11,659 nt of DNA, taken from positions 1-11,659 of the forward strand of contig JANXRI010000396.1 of the NCBI GenBank assembly GCA_025353085.1, given 5' to 3'. Source of the DNA: Betaproteobacteria bacterium (lineage in GTDB: Bacteria > Pseudomonadota > Gammaproteobacteria > Burkholderiales > SG8-41). Shown here piece by piece: positions 1 through 7,700 of this stretch. How positions within the stretch are numbered: position 1 is the stretch's first letter; every line of letters starts with the position of its first letter. The notes beneath the pieces were generated by a model. It made no database searches. It was not told the origin of the DNA and was given only the letters and a program-made list of their open reading frames with translations. The translations under genes were made by a program, and so were the position numbers.

Positions 1-1
1 A

Positions 2-451
2 GCGCTCGGCAAGTTTTGCGGGCTGTTCGCGTTTTTATGCGTCTTGATCGGACTTGCGACTTTGATGCCGCTCTCGCTTTTGATGGGCGGACGGCTGGAT
101 TTCGGCTTGTTGATCAGCCTGGTGGCGGGCGTTGCTCTGCTCGCCGCGTGTTTTTCCGCGATCGCGCTTTACGCGTCAAGCCTCACGTCGCAGCCGTTCG
201 TGGCCTCGATGATTGCCTTCGGTCTGCTGCTCGGTATGTTGCTCGCCGGCGAAACCGCGGCCGACGGCCTGCGCGGGCGCGGATGGGCGGTACCCGCCGA
301 GCTCGCGCAAGTGCTGTCACCGCTCAAGAATTTCGAGTCGTTCTCGAAGGGCGTCTTCGACAGCTACAACCTGATCTGCATGCTGCTTTTGATTGCGGTG
401 TTTCTGATATTAACCATCCGGCGCCTCGACGCGGCCCGGCTCCGTGGGTAA
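2..451 (+). CDS. ABC-2 type transporter permease, GldF-like (C-terminal part, 5' end outside window)
   Basis: The frame is already open at the left edge, so only the last 149 residues are present and the start lies upstream. What remains is very hydrophobic, with about four membrane segments: the first ~25 residues, then a segment after the GGRLDFG stretch, one around MIAFGLLLGMLLAG, and a last one at LICMLLLIAVFLIL. It ends in a short basic tail (RRLDAARLRG). This fits the permease of an ABC-2 exporter of the GldF/NosY type. The identification leans on the next gene, a GldG-like protein, which normally follows this permease. The ATPase (GldA-like) would be expected further upstream. In the family the substrate is generally unknown outside Bacteroidetes gliding machinery, so a link to gliding should not be assumed. 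Stop codon TAA at 449-451 lies 4 nt before the next start. Confidence 0.72.
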   Translation, partial: ALGKFCGLFAFLCVLIGLATLMPLSLLMGGRLDFGLLISLVAGVALLAACFSAIALYASSLTSQPFVASMIAFGLLLGMLLAGETAADGLRGRGWAVPAELAQVLSPLKNFESFSKGVFDSYNLICMLLLIAVFLILTIRRLDAARLRG

Positions 452-455
452 CCGC

Positions 456-1796
456 ATGGAAGTGACACCAAAACTTCGCAATCGCCTGCTCATCCAGAAC
501 GGCGTTTTTGTTGTGCTGCTCGTAGCACTGGCGGCGCTCGTCGCGTTTTTCGCGCGCGAATACCGCGTCGAGTACGACCTCACGCAAAGCGCGCGCAATA
601 CACTGTCGCAGCAAACACGCGACGTGCTTGCCAAGCTCGGTGGTCCGGTCAAAGTCACGGTGTTTGCAACGCGCCAGGTCGAAGTCCGCAAGCCGGTGCA
701 GGAATTTCTGGCGCCCTATCAGCGTGCCAAACCGGATTTAGCGGTGGCTCTGGTTGATCCGCGCGAAGAACCGAAGCTCGCGCAAGCGGCCGCCATTCGC
801 GCCGACGGTGAATCCGTCATCGAATACAACCAGAAAAGCGAACACTTGACGGAGTACAACGAGCAATCCTTCGTCAATGTGCTGATGCGATTGGCGCGCT
901 CGGGCGAGCGGCTGGCGATGGCGGTCGAAGGCCACGGCGAGCGGCGGCTGGCCGGGGTTGCCAATCATGATCTGGGTGAGTTCGGCAAACAACTGGCGGC
1001 CAAAGGCTTCAAGACGAATGGGCTCAATCTCGCGCTGGCGCAGGAAGTGCCGGCCAATGCGAGCATGTTGCTGATCGCCAACCCGCAAGTCGATCTGCAG
1101 GCGGCCGAAGTGCAGAAAATCAAGCAGTACCTGCAAAAAGGCGGCAATTTGCTATGGCTGATCGATACCGAGCCCTTGCGCGGTCTGCAACCAATCGCTG
1201 AACTGCTGGGCCTCACGCTCGGACCGGGCACCGTCGTCGATCCCGACGCGGCCAAGGTGAATGCATCGCCGACGGTCGCGGTGTCTGCCAACTATGGCCG
1301 GCATCCGATCACCGATAATTTTCGGCTGAATACAATTTTCCCGTTCGCGCGCCAGATCGCTGTCAGCGAGGGCGGTGAGTGGCGCGCTGCGCGCTTGATC
1401 GATGTGGCCCCGCGCGGCTGGGTCGAGATGGGCAAGCTCGACGGGCCCCTTGCATTCGATAAAACGCGCGACCTCGCGGGTCCCATCAACATTGGGGTTG
1501 CGCTTGAACGCGCGGTCGGCGATCGCGCGCAACGCGTCGTCGTCGTCGGCAATGGTCATTTTCTGAGCAATCAATTTATCGGCAACGGCGGCAACCTCGA
1601 GCTTGGCGTCAACATGGTCAACTGGCTCGCCGGGGATGACGCGCTGATCACGATTCAACCTCGCCCTTCGCGCGACAGCAGCCTTGAACTCGGGCGCGGC
1701 GGCCAATACGTGATCCTGTTCGGCTTCCTTATTTTCCTGCCGCTCGCTTTCGTGAGCACCGGCATTTTGATCTGGTGGCGGCGCCGCAAGTCATGA
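456..1796 (+). CDS. GldG-like ABC transporter auxiliary protein
   Basis: Membrane-anchored protein of the GldG / ABC_transp_aux family, which accompanies GldF-type permeases and presents a large soluble domain on the outer face of the membrane. From ATG 456 it is 446 residues. A membrane segment lies at about 11-32 (LLIQNGVFVVLLVALAALVA). The family-typical start of the soluble part follows: YDLTQSARNTLS, then a strand with VKVTVFAT. The soluble domain runs to about residue 415 and includes the motif VEGHGERRL and the late motif NGHFLSNQFI. A second membrane segment is at 418-440, followed by the basic tail RRRKS. N-in, C-in topology is implied. A GTG at 444 in the same frame would overlap the permease by 8 nt, but ATG 456 gives the normal short cytosolic start. 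Its stop overlaps the next ATG (ATGA), suggesting translational coupling. The transported substrate is unknown. Confidence 0.8.
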   Translation: MEVTPKLRNRLLIQNGVFVVLLVALAALVAFFAREYRVEYDLTQSARNTLSQQTRDVLAKLGGPVKVTVFATRQVEVRKPVQEFLAPYQRAKPDLAVALVDPREEPKLAQAAAIRADGESVIEYNQKSEHLTEYNEQSFVNVLMRLARSGERLAMAVEGHGERRLAGVANHDLGEFGKQLAAKGFKTNGLNLALAQEVPANASMLLIANPQVDLQAAEVQKIKQYLQKGGNLLWLIDTEPLRGLQPIAELLGLTLGPGTVVDPDAAKVNASPTVAVSANYGRHPITDNFRLNTIFPFARQIAVSEGGEWRAARLIDVAPRGWVEMGKLDGPLAFDKTRDLAGPINIGVALERAVGDRAQRVVVVGNGHFLSNQFIGNGGNLELGVNMVNWLAGDDALITIQPRPSRDSSLELGRGGQYVILFGFLIFLPLAFVSTGILIWWRRRKS

Positions 1797-2635
1797 ACCG
1801 CAGGTCCTGGCTTAACGCAGCACTGCTCGCGGCGGTGACGGCGCTTGCGCTGTTCGCCTATTACAAGCCGCAAAAGAGCGAGCCTGCGCACAAGCTGTCG
1901 ATGCTCAAAGCCGCCGACGCGAACACGCTTAAAATCGAAATCGCCGGCAGCCCGCCGATTGAGGTTGCGCGAGCGGGCACCGACTGGAAACTGACCGCGC
2001 CGCTGCCCGCGCGCGCCGACAGCGTGCAAGTGCAACGCATGTTGGAAATACTCGACGCGACCGCCAGGGACCGGTTTCCCGCGACGGGACTCGCGCGCTA
2101 TGACTTGAACGAACCGGCGGCGCGCATCACTGTCAATCAACAGAGCTTCGCATTTGGCGCCATCAATCAAATGAGCCGCGAGCAATATTTGCTCACGCAG
2201 GATGGCATCTATCCGGTCTCATTGCGCTATGGTACTTTGCTACCGAAGACGTTTCATCAACTGGTGAGCCGGCAATTGTTTGCGCCCGACGAAGCGCCAA
2301 GTGCATTCCGCTTTAAGGACTTTGCGGTCGAGCAACGCGACGGCAAATGGCAAATGACCCCGCCGGGCGCAGATTTAAGCGCTGACGACATCACGCGCTG
2401 GGTCGACGAGTGGCGGCTTGCCTCAGCACTTGGCGTGCTGCCGGCGAGCAACCGCAAACCGGTGACAGCCATCAAGGTCACGCTCAAAACGGGTGCCGAC
2501 ATTGCGCTCTCCGTAGTGCAGCGCGAGCCGCAACTGGTGCTCGCGCGCAGCGATCAGCCATTCGAATATCAATTCAACGCGGAGGCAGCCAGGCGTCTGC
2601 TCGCGCCGCCCGCCGCCGAGCCCGCCAAGAAATAG
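1793..2635 (+). CDS. DUF4340-type membrane-anchored protein
   Basis: I recognise the arrangement rather than a known function: a DUF4340 protein regularly follows GldF/GldG-like genes. The ATG at 1793 overlaps the upstream stop by 4 nt (ATGA). It removes six residues from the longest possible frame and puts the membrane anchor at the N terminus. The product is 280 residues. Positions 7-25 form a single hydrophobic helix (LNAALLAAVTALALFAYY). The remainder is soluble and presumably periplasmic, with repeated beta-strand-like stretches such as TDWKLTAPLPARAD and DGKWQMTPPGAD. Paired W-K/R-hydrophobic-P blocks of this kind are typical of DUF4340. No catalytic motif is visible. It probably works with the GldF/GldG complex. 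Its stop is followed after one base by the mutM start. Confidence 0.72.
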   Translation: MNRRSWLNAALLAAVTALALFAYYKPQKSEPAHKLSMLKAADANTLKIEIAGSPPIEVARAGTDWKLTAPLPARADSVQVQRMLEILDATARDRFPATGLARYDLNEPAARITVNQQSFAFGAINQMSREQYLLTQDGIYPVSLRYGTLLPKTFHQLVSRQLFAPDEAPSAFRFKDFAVEQRDGKWQMTPPGADLSADDITRWVDEWRLASALGVLPASNRKPVTAIKVTLKTGADIALSVVQREPQLVLARSDQPFEYQFNAEAARRLLAPPAAEPAKK

Positions 2636-2636
2636 C

Positions 2637-3452
2637 ATGCCGGAACTGCCGGAAGTCGAAACGACGCGGCGCGGCCTTGCTCCGCACGTGTGCGGCGCGA
2701 CCGTTACCGGTGTCGTCGTGCGCAACCGTGCGTTGCGCCAACCGGTGACCCGCAATCTTGCGCGCATATTGAGTGGCCGGCGCATCGATGCACTCGAGCG
2801 CCGCGCAAAATATTTACTGTTTCGCGCGGGTGACGGCTCACTGATCGTGCATCTCGGGATGTCCGGGCGGCTGTGGCTCGTGAATGCGAATACGCCGCCC
2901 GCGAGACACGATCACTTCGACCTCGCATTCGGCAACGGCCGCATCGTGCGACTGCGCGATCCGCGCCGCTTCGGTCTCGTGCTATGGCATCGCGGAGACC
3001 CGTTGATGCACAAGTTGTTGCGCGAAATCGGCCCGGAACCGCTGTCCGCCGCACTGACCGCCGAATGGCTTTATCGCCAGACCCGGACGCGCAGCGGCGC
3101 AATCAAGAACGCGTTGATGGATAGCCACCTGGTCGCGGGCGTCGGCAATATTTATGCGAACGAAGCGCTGTTTCGCGCGCGCATCAATCCCAAGCTGCCC
3201 GCGCGCCGGATTGGGCTCGCGCGCTATGCCGTCCTGGTCGATAAAATCAGGGAAACGCTTACGGAAGCCATTGAAGCCGGCGGCTCGAGCCTGCGCGATT
3301 ACGTTAATTCCGCGGGGGAAGCCGGCTTTTTTCAGAACCGGTTTTTTGTCTACGGCCGCGGCGGCGACGCCTGCTTGACCTGCACCACGCCAATCCGCGG
3401 CTTCGTGCTCGGTCAACGCGCGACTTTTTATTGTCCGCGTTGCCAGCGATAA
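2637..3452 (+). CDS. mutM: formamidopyrimidine-DNA glycosylase (Fpg/MutM)
   Basis: Base-excision repair enzyme that removes 8-oxoguanine and FapyG and nicks the abasic site by beta/delta elimination. All landmarks are present in 271 residues, the usual family length. The N terminus MPELPEVETTRRG supplies the catalytic Pro2 and Glu3 after Met removal. Lys58 sits in RRAKYLL. The helix-two-turn-helix is at about 161-180 (HLVAGVGNIYANEALF). A C-terminal zinc finger has paired CxxC motifs (CLTC and CPRC). The ATG at 2637 must be the start because the enzyme needs Pro at position 2. It begins one base after the DUF4340 stop, so it is probably co-transcribed with the transporter genes. It ends 25 bp from the stop of the converging ferredoxin gene. 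Confidence 0.97.
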   Translation: MPELPEVETTRRGLAPHVCGATVTGVVVRNRALRQPVTRNLARILSGRRIDALERRAKYLLFRAGDGSLIVHLGMSGRLWLVNANTPPARHDHFDLAFGNGRIVRLRDPRRFGLVLWHRGDPLMHKLLREIGPEPLSAALTAEWLYRQTRTRSGAIKNALMDSHLVAGVGNIYANEALFRARINPKLPARRIGLARYAVLVDKIRETLTEAIEAGGSSLRDYVNSAGEAGFFQNRFFVYGRGGDACLTCTTPIRGFVLGQRATFYCPRCQR

Positions 3453-3477
3453 CTACGGTTAGTCCCGCGGTTTGTCG

Positions 3478-3735
3478 TCAGCCGGTTTTTTCTTCAGTCA
3501 GACGCAGGTATTTGAGTTGCAGCGCATCCCGTGTTTCGACATGCCGCGGATCGTTCGGGATGCAATCGACCGGACACACGACGCGGCACTGCGGCTCGTC
3601 ATAATGGCCGACGCATTCCGTGCAAAGCTTGGGATCGATGACGTAGATCTCCTCGCCCGCAGCGATGGCGCCATTCGGACATTCGGGTTCGCACACGTCA
3701 CAGTTGATGCATTCGTCGGTGATGATCAAAGCCAT
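3478..3735 (-). CDS. 2[4Fe-4S] ferredoxin, Alvin/YfhL type
   Basis: Small electron-transfer protein of 85 residues. The first cluster motif is C9-x2-C12-x2-C15-x3-C19-P. The second is C38-x2-C41-x8-C50-x3-C54-P, with an extra Cys58. The eight-residue insertion between the second and third cysteines of the second motif, and the C-terminal extension after it (to KYLRLTEEKTG), are the hallmarks of the Allochromatium vinosum (Alvin) type. These ferredoxins have very low-potential clusters; the physiological partner is not established for most members. It is the last gene of the minus-strand run, 9 nt after the coaD stop, with a purine-rich GAGAA as a possible ribosome site. Location next to coaD is a familiar proteobacterial arrangement. 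The symbol is left blank because fdx, fdxA and yfhL are used inconsistently. Confidence 0.93.
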   Translation of the reverse strand: MALIITDECINCDVCEPECPNGAIAAGEEIYVIDPKLCTECVGHYDEPQCRVVCPVDCIPNDPRHVETRDALQLKYLRLTEEKTG

Positions 3736-3744
3736 TGCGGATTC

Positions 3745-4242
3745 TCAGCCCTTGCCGCCCAGGGACTTGATTTTCTCTTTAAGCGACCGTTCTACGTGCG
3801 GCGAGACGAACTGGCTCACATCGCCGCCGAGCACCGATATTTCGCGCACCAGCGTCGCGGAAATAAACAGAAACTGTTCGGCGGGCGTCACGAATATCGA
3901 TTCGACCTGGGGAAACAGCTTGCGGTTCATACCCGCGAGTTGAAACTCGTAATCGAAATCCGACACCGCGCGCAGGCCGCGCATCACGACCTTCGCATTG
4001 TGCTGTTGCGCGAACCGCATCAGCAGACCTGAAAATCCCATGACGCTGACATTTTTATAATCGCTCACGGCGCTTCTCGCCATTTCGACGCGCTCATCGA
4101 GCGTGAAAAACGGGTGCTTGGTGCGGCTGTCGGCCACCGCGAGTATCACTTCGTCGAACATGCTGGCCGCGCGGCGGACCAGGTCCTGGTGGCCGAGCGT
4201 AATCGGATCGAACGTTCCGGGATACACAGCTTTAAGCGTCAT
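3745..4242 (-). CDS. coaD: phosphopantetheine adenylyltransferase (CoaD)
   Basis: Catalyses the penultimate step of coenzyme A synthesis, transferring AMP from ATP to 4'-phosphopantetheine. The 165-residue length is typical. The nucleotidyltransferase signature is at the start: YPGTFDPITLGH, with Thr10 and His18 of the (T/H)xGH motif. MRGLRAVSDFDYE (87-99) forms the phosphopantetheine/ATP-binding loop. ISATLVREI (128-136) matches the ISSTxVR motif with Ser replaced by Ala at the second Ser, a conservative change. The start codon overlaps the end of rsmD by 11 nt (both read through ATGACGCTTAA), so the two are translationally coupled. The rsmD-coaD pairing is widespread in bacteria and supports both assignments. 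Confidence 0.97.
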   Translation of the reverse strand: MTLKAVYPGTFDPITLGHQDLVRRAASMFDEVILAVADSRTKHPFFTLDERVEMARSAVSDYKNVSVMGFSGLLMRFAQQHNAKVVMRGLRAVSDFDYEFQLAGMNRKLFPQVESIFVTPAEQFLFISATLVREISVLGGDVSQFVSPHVERSLKEKIKSLGGKG

Positions 4243-4789
4243 GGCCAGTCCATTTCAGCAGTTGATGCGTCACCGCGCCCGCGCGGCCGTTGCGCCAGAT
4301 TGCCCACCCCGCCGGCAGCGCAGGCGCCGCGGGGGCTTCGACGTGAACCAGCGCGCCGGGCGCCACGCGGGCCGCCAATGCAGGCAGCACTTGCGCGAGA
4401 TACCCGGCGCGAAAAGGCGGATCGACAAAGACAACGTCATAGCATCCATCGTCCGCCCGCAGAAATTCTAACGCATCGGCGCGCTTAAGTTCCACCGCGC
4501 GCGCCGCGAGCCTGGCCACATTAGCTTCGAGTGCGCGCCACGCAACCGGGTCGCGCTCGACCATCACGACCCGCCGGGCACCCCGTGACGCCGCTTCAAA
4601 ACCGAGCGCGCCGCTACCGGCAAACAAATCGAGACAGCATTTACCCGCCAAGTCCTGGCCGAGCCAGTTGAAAAGTGTCTCGCGGACCCGGTCGGGCGTC
4701 GGCCGCAGATCGGGCCGCGGCGAAAACCCGATCAACCGGCTGCGCCACTCGCCGCCGATGATACGAACCTGGTTTTTGGCGGCCGCCAT
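4232..4789 (-). CDS. rsmD: 16S rRNA (guanine(966)-N2)-methyltransferase (RsmD)
   Basis: SAM-dependent methyltransferase that modifies G966 of 16S rRNA in the small ribosomal subunit. In 185 residues it shows the N-terminal RsmD block (RIIGGEWRSRLI and LRPTPDRVRETLFNWL, about 9-43). The SAM-binding motif I follows (LDLFAGSGALG, 53-63), then the acidic residue of motif II (VMVERD, 75-80) and the catalytic motif IV DPPF (123-126). Asp in place of the Asn of NPPY is normal for RsmD. The start is 31 nt downstream of the M16 partner gene. The Shine-Dalgarno is weak (AGG about 15 nt upstream), so expression may rely on read-on from the protease genes. The 3' end overlaps coaD. Confidence 0.96.
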   Translation of the reverse strand: MAAAKNQVRIIGGEWRSRLIGFSPRPDLRPTPDRVRETLFNWLGQDLAGKCCLDLFAGSGALGFEAASRGARRVVMVERDPVAWRALEANVARLAARAVELKRADALEFLRADDGCYDVVFVDPPFRAGYLAQVLPALAARVAPGALVHVEAPAAPALPAGWAIWRNGRAGAVTHQLLKWTGHDA

Positions 4790-4820
4790 CGCTGATTGTG
4801 GGACCTGCCGTGAACAAACG

Positions 4821-6161
4821 CTATTTCGACGTGGCCGCAGCGATCGCCGCGGCGTCGGGGCCCACGATGACCGTCGCCATATGCGCGGGGTCGACCCGGC
4901 GCCCGAATGCGGCGCGTATATCGGCGATCGTCACCTTCTCGACGCGCGGCACGAATTCTTCAAGATACGTCAGCGGCAGATGATAGAAGCCGATAACGCT
5001 CAGGTAGTCGAGAATTTTGCGGTTGCTGTCGATGCGCAATGGAAAGCCGCCGACCAGGTTTTGCTTCGCTCGGCGCAGTTCATCCGCCGTCGGTCCCGTG
5101 TCGAGAAAGTCTTTGAGCGTCGCGCGCACGACGGCGAGCGCTTCGGCGGCCTGGTCTTTGCGCGTCTGCAGCCCTATTACAAAAAGTCCGCGCTCCTGCA
5201 TCGGCGAAAAATAACTGTAGGCCGAATACGCGAGACCGCGTTTCGACCGCACCTCCTCGGTAATACGGGACTGAAAACCGCCGCCACCGAGGATGTAGTT
5301 GCCGACGAACAGCGGAAAATAATCGGGGTCATCGCGCTTGATGCCGGGCATGCCCATCACCAAATGACTTTGGGACGCGGGATGCGGTATCACGCGCGTT
5401 TCGGCACGCTCGAGCGAAGGTACCGGCGGAATCGAGGGCACCGTGTTCGAGCGTGGCAATCCAGCGGTCAGTCGCTCGGCCATCGCTTCGGCATCCACGC
5501 GGGCCAGGTCACCGATGATCGCAACCACCGCGTTGTCAGCCGTGTAAAAGCGCTGGTAAAACGAAGCCAGATCGTCGCGCACGATGCGCGCCACAGTGAC
5601 CGCCTCACCCGAGCCGCGCAGCCCGTATGGATGGCTCCCATACGCAAGTTCGTTGAAGCTTTTGCTCATCAGCGTTTCGGGTTTGGTGTCGGCCTCCTTG
5701 ATGGCGTCGATCAAGCGTTTTTTCTCGCGATCGAGTACTGCCGTCGGAAATTCCGGTTGTTGCAGCAAGCGCGCAAATACATCGAGCGCCTGCTCACGTT
5801 CTTCGGCGCTGCTCAAGGTGCGCAAACTTACACCCGCGCGATCACTGTCGACGCGTCCGCCGAATTGCGCGCCGCTGTCGGCCATGCGCCGCGAGATCTC
5901 GTCTTCCGTGAGACCGCCGGCGCCGAGCTTAAGCAAGCTCTGAGTAAGCGCGGCAACGCCTGATTTCTCGCGCGTGTCGTACGCCGAGCCGGCCGGAAAG
6001 TCGACGCTCACGTCGAGCATTGGCAGGTTGCGCGCTTCGACGAAGTAGACACGCGCGCCGTTTTTGGTCTGCCAATACTGGATCGGCAACAACGACCATG
6101 CCGGCGTGGCAGCCAGGCAAAGCAACAGCGCGCATAAATACCGGGTCAGTTTATTTAACAT
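4821..6161 (-). CDS. M16 family peptidase, non-catalytic partner (lacks HxxEH), secreted
   Basis: Pitrilysin-like (M16B) protein of 446 residues from ATG 6161. This start gives a clean signal peptide (MLNKLTRYLCALLLCLAATP, cleavage near AWS-L). It also has GGGAG six nt upstream, so I prefer it over the 26-residue longer frame. The position of the zinc motif is occupied by ALTQS (71-75) instead of HxxEH: His, Glu and His are all lost. In contrast the C-terminal half keeps the R/Y-type substrate-binding motif GGGFQSRI...KRGLAYSAYSYF (about 292-318). In M16B families such as mitochondrial processing peptidase, an active and an inactive subunit form a heterodimer. The upstream gene encodes the active one, so these two probably act as a periplasmic pair. 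The 11-nt overlap with that gene supports stoichiometric translation. The substrate is unknown. Confidence 0.9.
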   Translation of the reverse strand: MLNKLTRYLCALLLCLAATPAWSLLPIQYWQTKNGARVYFVEARNLPMLDVSVDFPAGSAYDTREKSGVAALTQSLLKLGAGGLTEDEISRRMADSGAQFGGRVDSDRAGVSLRTLSSAEEREQALDVFARLLQQPEFPTAVLDREKKRLIDAIKEADTKPETLMSKSFNELAYGSHPYGLRGSGEAVTVARIVRDDLASFYQRFYTADNAVVAIIGDLARVDAEAMAERLTAGLPRSNTVPSIPPVPSLERAETRVIPHPASQSHLVMGMPGIKRDDPDYFPLFVGNYILGGGGFQSRITEEVRSKRGLAYSAYSYFSPMQERGLFVIGLQTRKDQAAEALAVVRATLKDFLDTGPTADELRRAKQNLVGGFPLRIDSNRKILDYLSVIGFYHLPLTYLEEFVPRVEKVTIADIRAAFGRRVDPAHMATVIVGPDAAAIAAATSK

Positions 6162-7545
6162 CGCCAGCTCCCGGCGCCGCGGCGGGCTTGTTGGGGTCGA
6201 GTGGCTGCGGATCGAGCACAGCAACGGTGAGACTGTCATCGAGCAAATATTTTTTTGCCACCGCCTGTACCTGCTCCGGCGTGACCTGCCGCAGTTTCTC
6301 GATCATCGTATCGATCGCCTTATGCGGATAGCCGCCGATTTCAAGCGAGCCGATTTGCGAGGCCTGGTAGTAAATCGAATCACGCTGAAAAACCTGCGAC
6401 GACACCACCTGCGCCTTGACCCGCTTCAATTCGTCATTGGTAATGCCGTCGTTGACGATTTTTGCGAGCTCGCGCCGAATCGCCTGCTCGAGATCGGCCG
6501 CACTTTTGCCCGCACTCGGCACGCCGCTCACCATGAAGAGACCCGGTCCGCGCTGCGTGCTCTCATAGCCGGCGCCGACCGCGTTCGCAATTTTTTCGGT
6601 GCGCACGAGCGCACTATTCAGGCGCGCGGCGGCATGCCCGTCTAGCACGCCTGCGAGCATTTCGAGCGCATACGGCTCCCAGTCTTTTTCGATGTCATGC
6701 AGAATGGGTACGCGATAAGCCATGAGCAATGAGGGCTGTTCGGCGGGCGCCTTGACTTCGATGCGGCGGATACCGCGTTGCGGCGGTTCATCCTGCGCTT
6801 TGCGTTCGGGCAGCGTCCTGGGTTTTAGCGTGCCGAAATATTTATTCGCGAGCGCGAAAACCTCGGCCGGATTGACGTCGCCGGCGACGACGATAATCGC
6901 GTTGTTAGGCGCATACCACCGGTCATACCAGTCGCGCGCATCATGCCATGTCATGCTTAACAGATCGCTCATCCAGCCGACCGTTGGCGTGCGATAAGGA
7001 TGCGCGATGAATGCGGTCGCCATCAGCTGCTCATAGACGAGCGATTGTGCGCGATCTTCGGTCCGCAACCGCCGCTCTTCCATTACAACCCGGATTTCCT
7101 TCGCGAATTCATCCGGCGACAAAACAAGATTGGCCATGCGATCGGCTTCCAGCTCAAACGCCAGCGGCAATTGCGACTTATGCAGTTGCTGGTGATAGCC
7201 GGTTGCATCCTTCGAGGTAAACGCATTATCACGCCCGCCGGCGCTGGCGATGCGCTTGGAAAATTCGCCGTTCGGGACCGCTTTCGTGCCCTTGAACATC
7301 ATATGCTCGAGCACATGCGCAACCCCGGTACTGCCGTTGACTTCGTCAGTGCTGCCCGCCTTGTACCAGACCATCGAGACCACCGTCGGCGCACGGTGAT
7401 CTTCCTTGACGATCACGCGAAGACCGTTGGCGAGCCGGTGTTCACTCGTTTGCATTTGCGCGGCAGCGCCTGCAGAGAACAAAATGGCCACGGCAAATAC
7501 GCATAGGCGCGTAAATCCGGCATAACGGAAAAACATGGTCAACAT
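6151..7545 (-). CDS. M16 family zinc metallopeptidase, catalytic subunit, secreted
   Basis: Pitrilysin-like zinc protease of 464 residues. An N-terminal signal peptide (FTRLCVFAVAILFSAGAAAQ, cleavage about residue 29) sends it to the periplasm. The inverted zinc motif HVLEH is at 77-81, with the downstream acidic ligand in VVMEERR (Glu156/157). The spacing is what M16 enzymes need. Flanking family blocks are clear: LANGLRVIVKEDHRAPTV, NAFTSKDATGYHQ and YRTPTVGWM. The C-terminal half-domain (about 240-440) is standard. The end is Pro/Ala-rich (DPNKPAAAPGAG). ATG 7545 has AGG eight nt upstream; ATG 7536, three codons in, is an equally possible start. It is the first gene of the minus-strand run and overlaps its inactive partner by 11 nt. 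The physiological substrate is unknown. Confidence 0.93.
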   Translation of the reverse strand: MLTMFFRYAGFTRLCVFAVAILFSAGAAAQMQTSEHRLANGLRVIVKEDHRAPTVVSMVWYKAGSTDEVNGSTGVAHVLEHMMFKGTKAVPNGEFSKRIASAGGRDNAFTSKDATGYHQQLHKSQLPLAFELEADRMANLVLSPDEFAKEIRVVMEERRLRTEDRAQSLVYEQLMATAFIAHPYRTPTVGWMSDLLSMTWHDARDWYDRWYAPNNAIIVVAGDVNPAEVFALANKYFGTLKPRTLPERKAQDEPPQRGIRRIEVKAPAEQPSLLMAYRVPILHDIEKDWEPYALEMLAGVLDGHAAARLNSALVRTEKIANAVGAGYESTQRGPGLFMVSGVPSAGKSAADLEQAIRRELAKIVNDGITNDELKRVKAQVVSSQVFQRDSIYYQASQIGSLEIGGYPHKAIDTMIEKLRQVTPEQVQAVAKKYLLDDSLTVAVLDPQPLDPNKPAAAPGAGDVK

Positions 7546-7700
7546 CCAAAGTACCTAACGTGGGAAGATGAGTAGCCCGGCTTGAGCTTTCCGGCTAGAA
7601 TTTTAAGTGAATTGCTGCGGTTGCGCTCGACATACAGGGTGCCCGAGCCTAGCCCACCCTTCGCCACCCTTCACTTGACTTACGTCTGACTGCGCCATCC
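7546..7700. promoter_or_regulatory. divergent intergenic region between the M16 operon and ftsY
   Basis: These 155 bp must hold the promoters for both the leftward M16-rsmD-coaD-ferredoxin genes and rightward ftsY. I cannot assign either with confidence. On the minus strand a TAAAAT (complement of ATTTTA near 7598-7604) could be a -10 box but has no good -35. On the plus strand TTGACT at 7675-7680 lies too close to the ftsY start. Two imperfectly identical 10-bp tandem units (CCACCCTTCG, then CCACCCTTCA) occupy 7654-7673. ftsY has no recognisable Shine-Dalgarno before its ATG. Confidence 0.5.

Noticed and set aside
444..455. GTG at 444 as the start of the GldG-like protein
   Set aside because: It would overlap the permease end and add only four residues; ATG 456 gives the more usual short cytosolic start. 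Not excluded.
16..465. Overlapping plus-strand frame at the left edge (149 residues)
   Set aside because: Arg-rich and without membrane segments; the frame beginning at base 2 gives the hydrophobic permease expected before a GldG-like gene.
3453..3500. Bidirectional terminator between converging mutM and the ferredoxin gene
   Set aside because: Only a six-base CCGCGG palindrome and a T run inside the ferredoxin coding end are visible; I could not build a stable stem followed by a T tract on either strand.
3472..4032. A 186-residue plus-strand open frame over the ferredoxin and coaD
   Set aside because: Antisense to genes with diagnostic cysteine and (T/H)xGH motifs; no family features of its own.
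4668..5963. A 431-residue plus-strand open frame opposite the inactive M16 gene and rsmD
   Set aside because: It is antisense to two well-supported genes with clear motifs; its Arg/His-rich composition is that of a shadow frame in GC-rich DNA.
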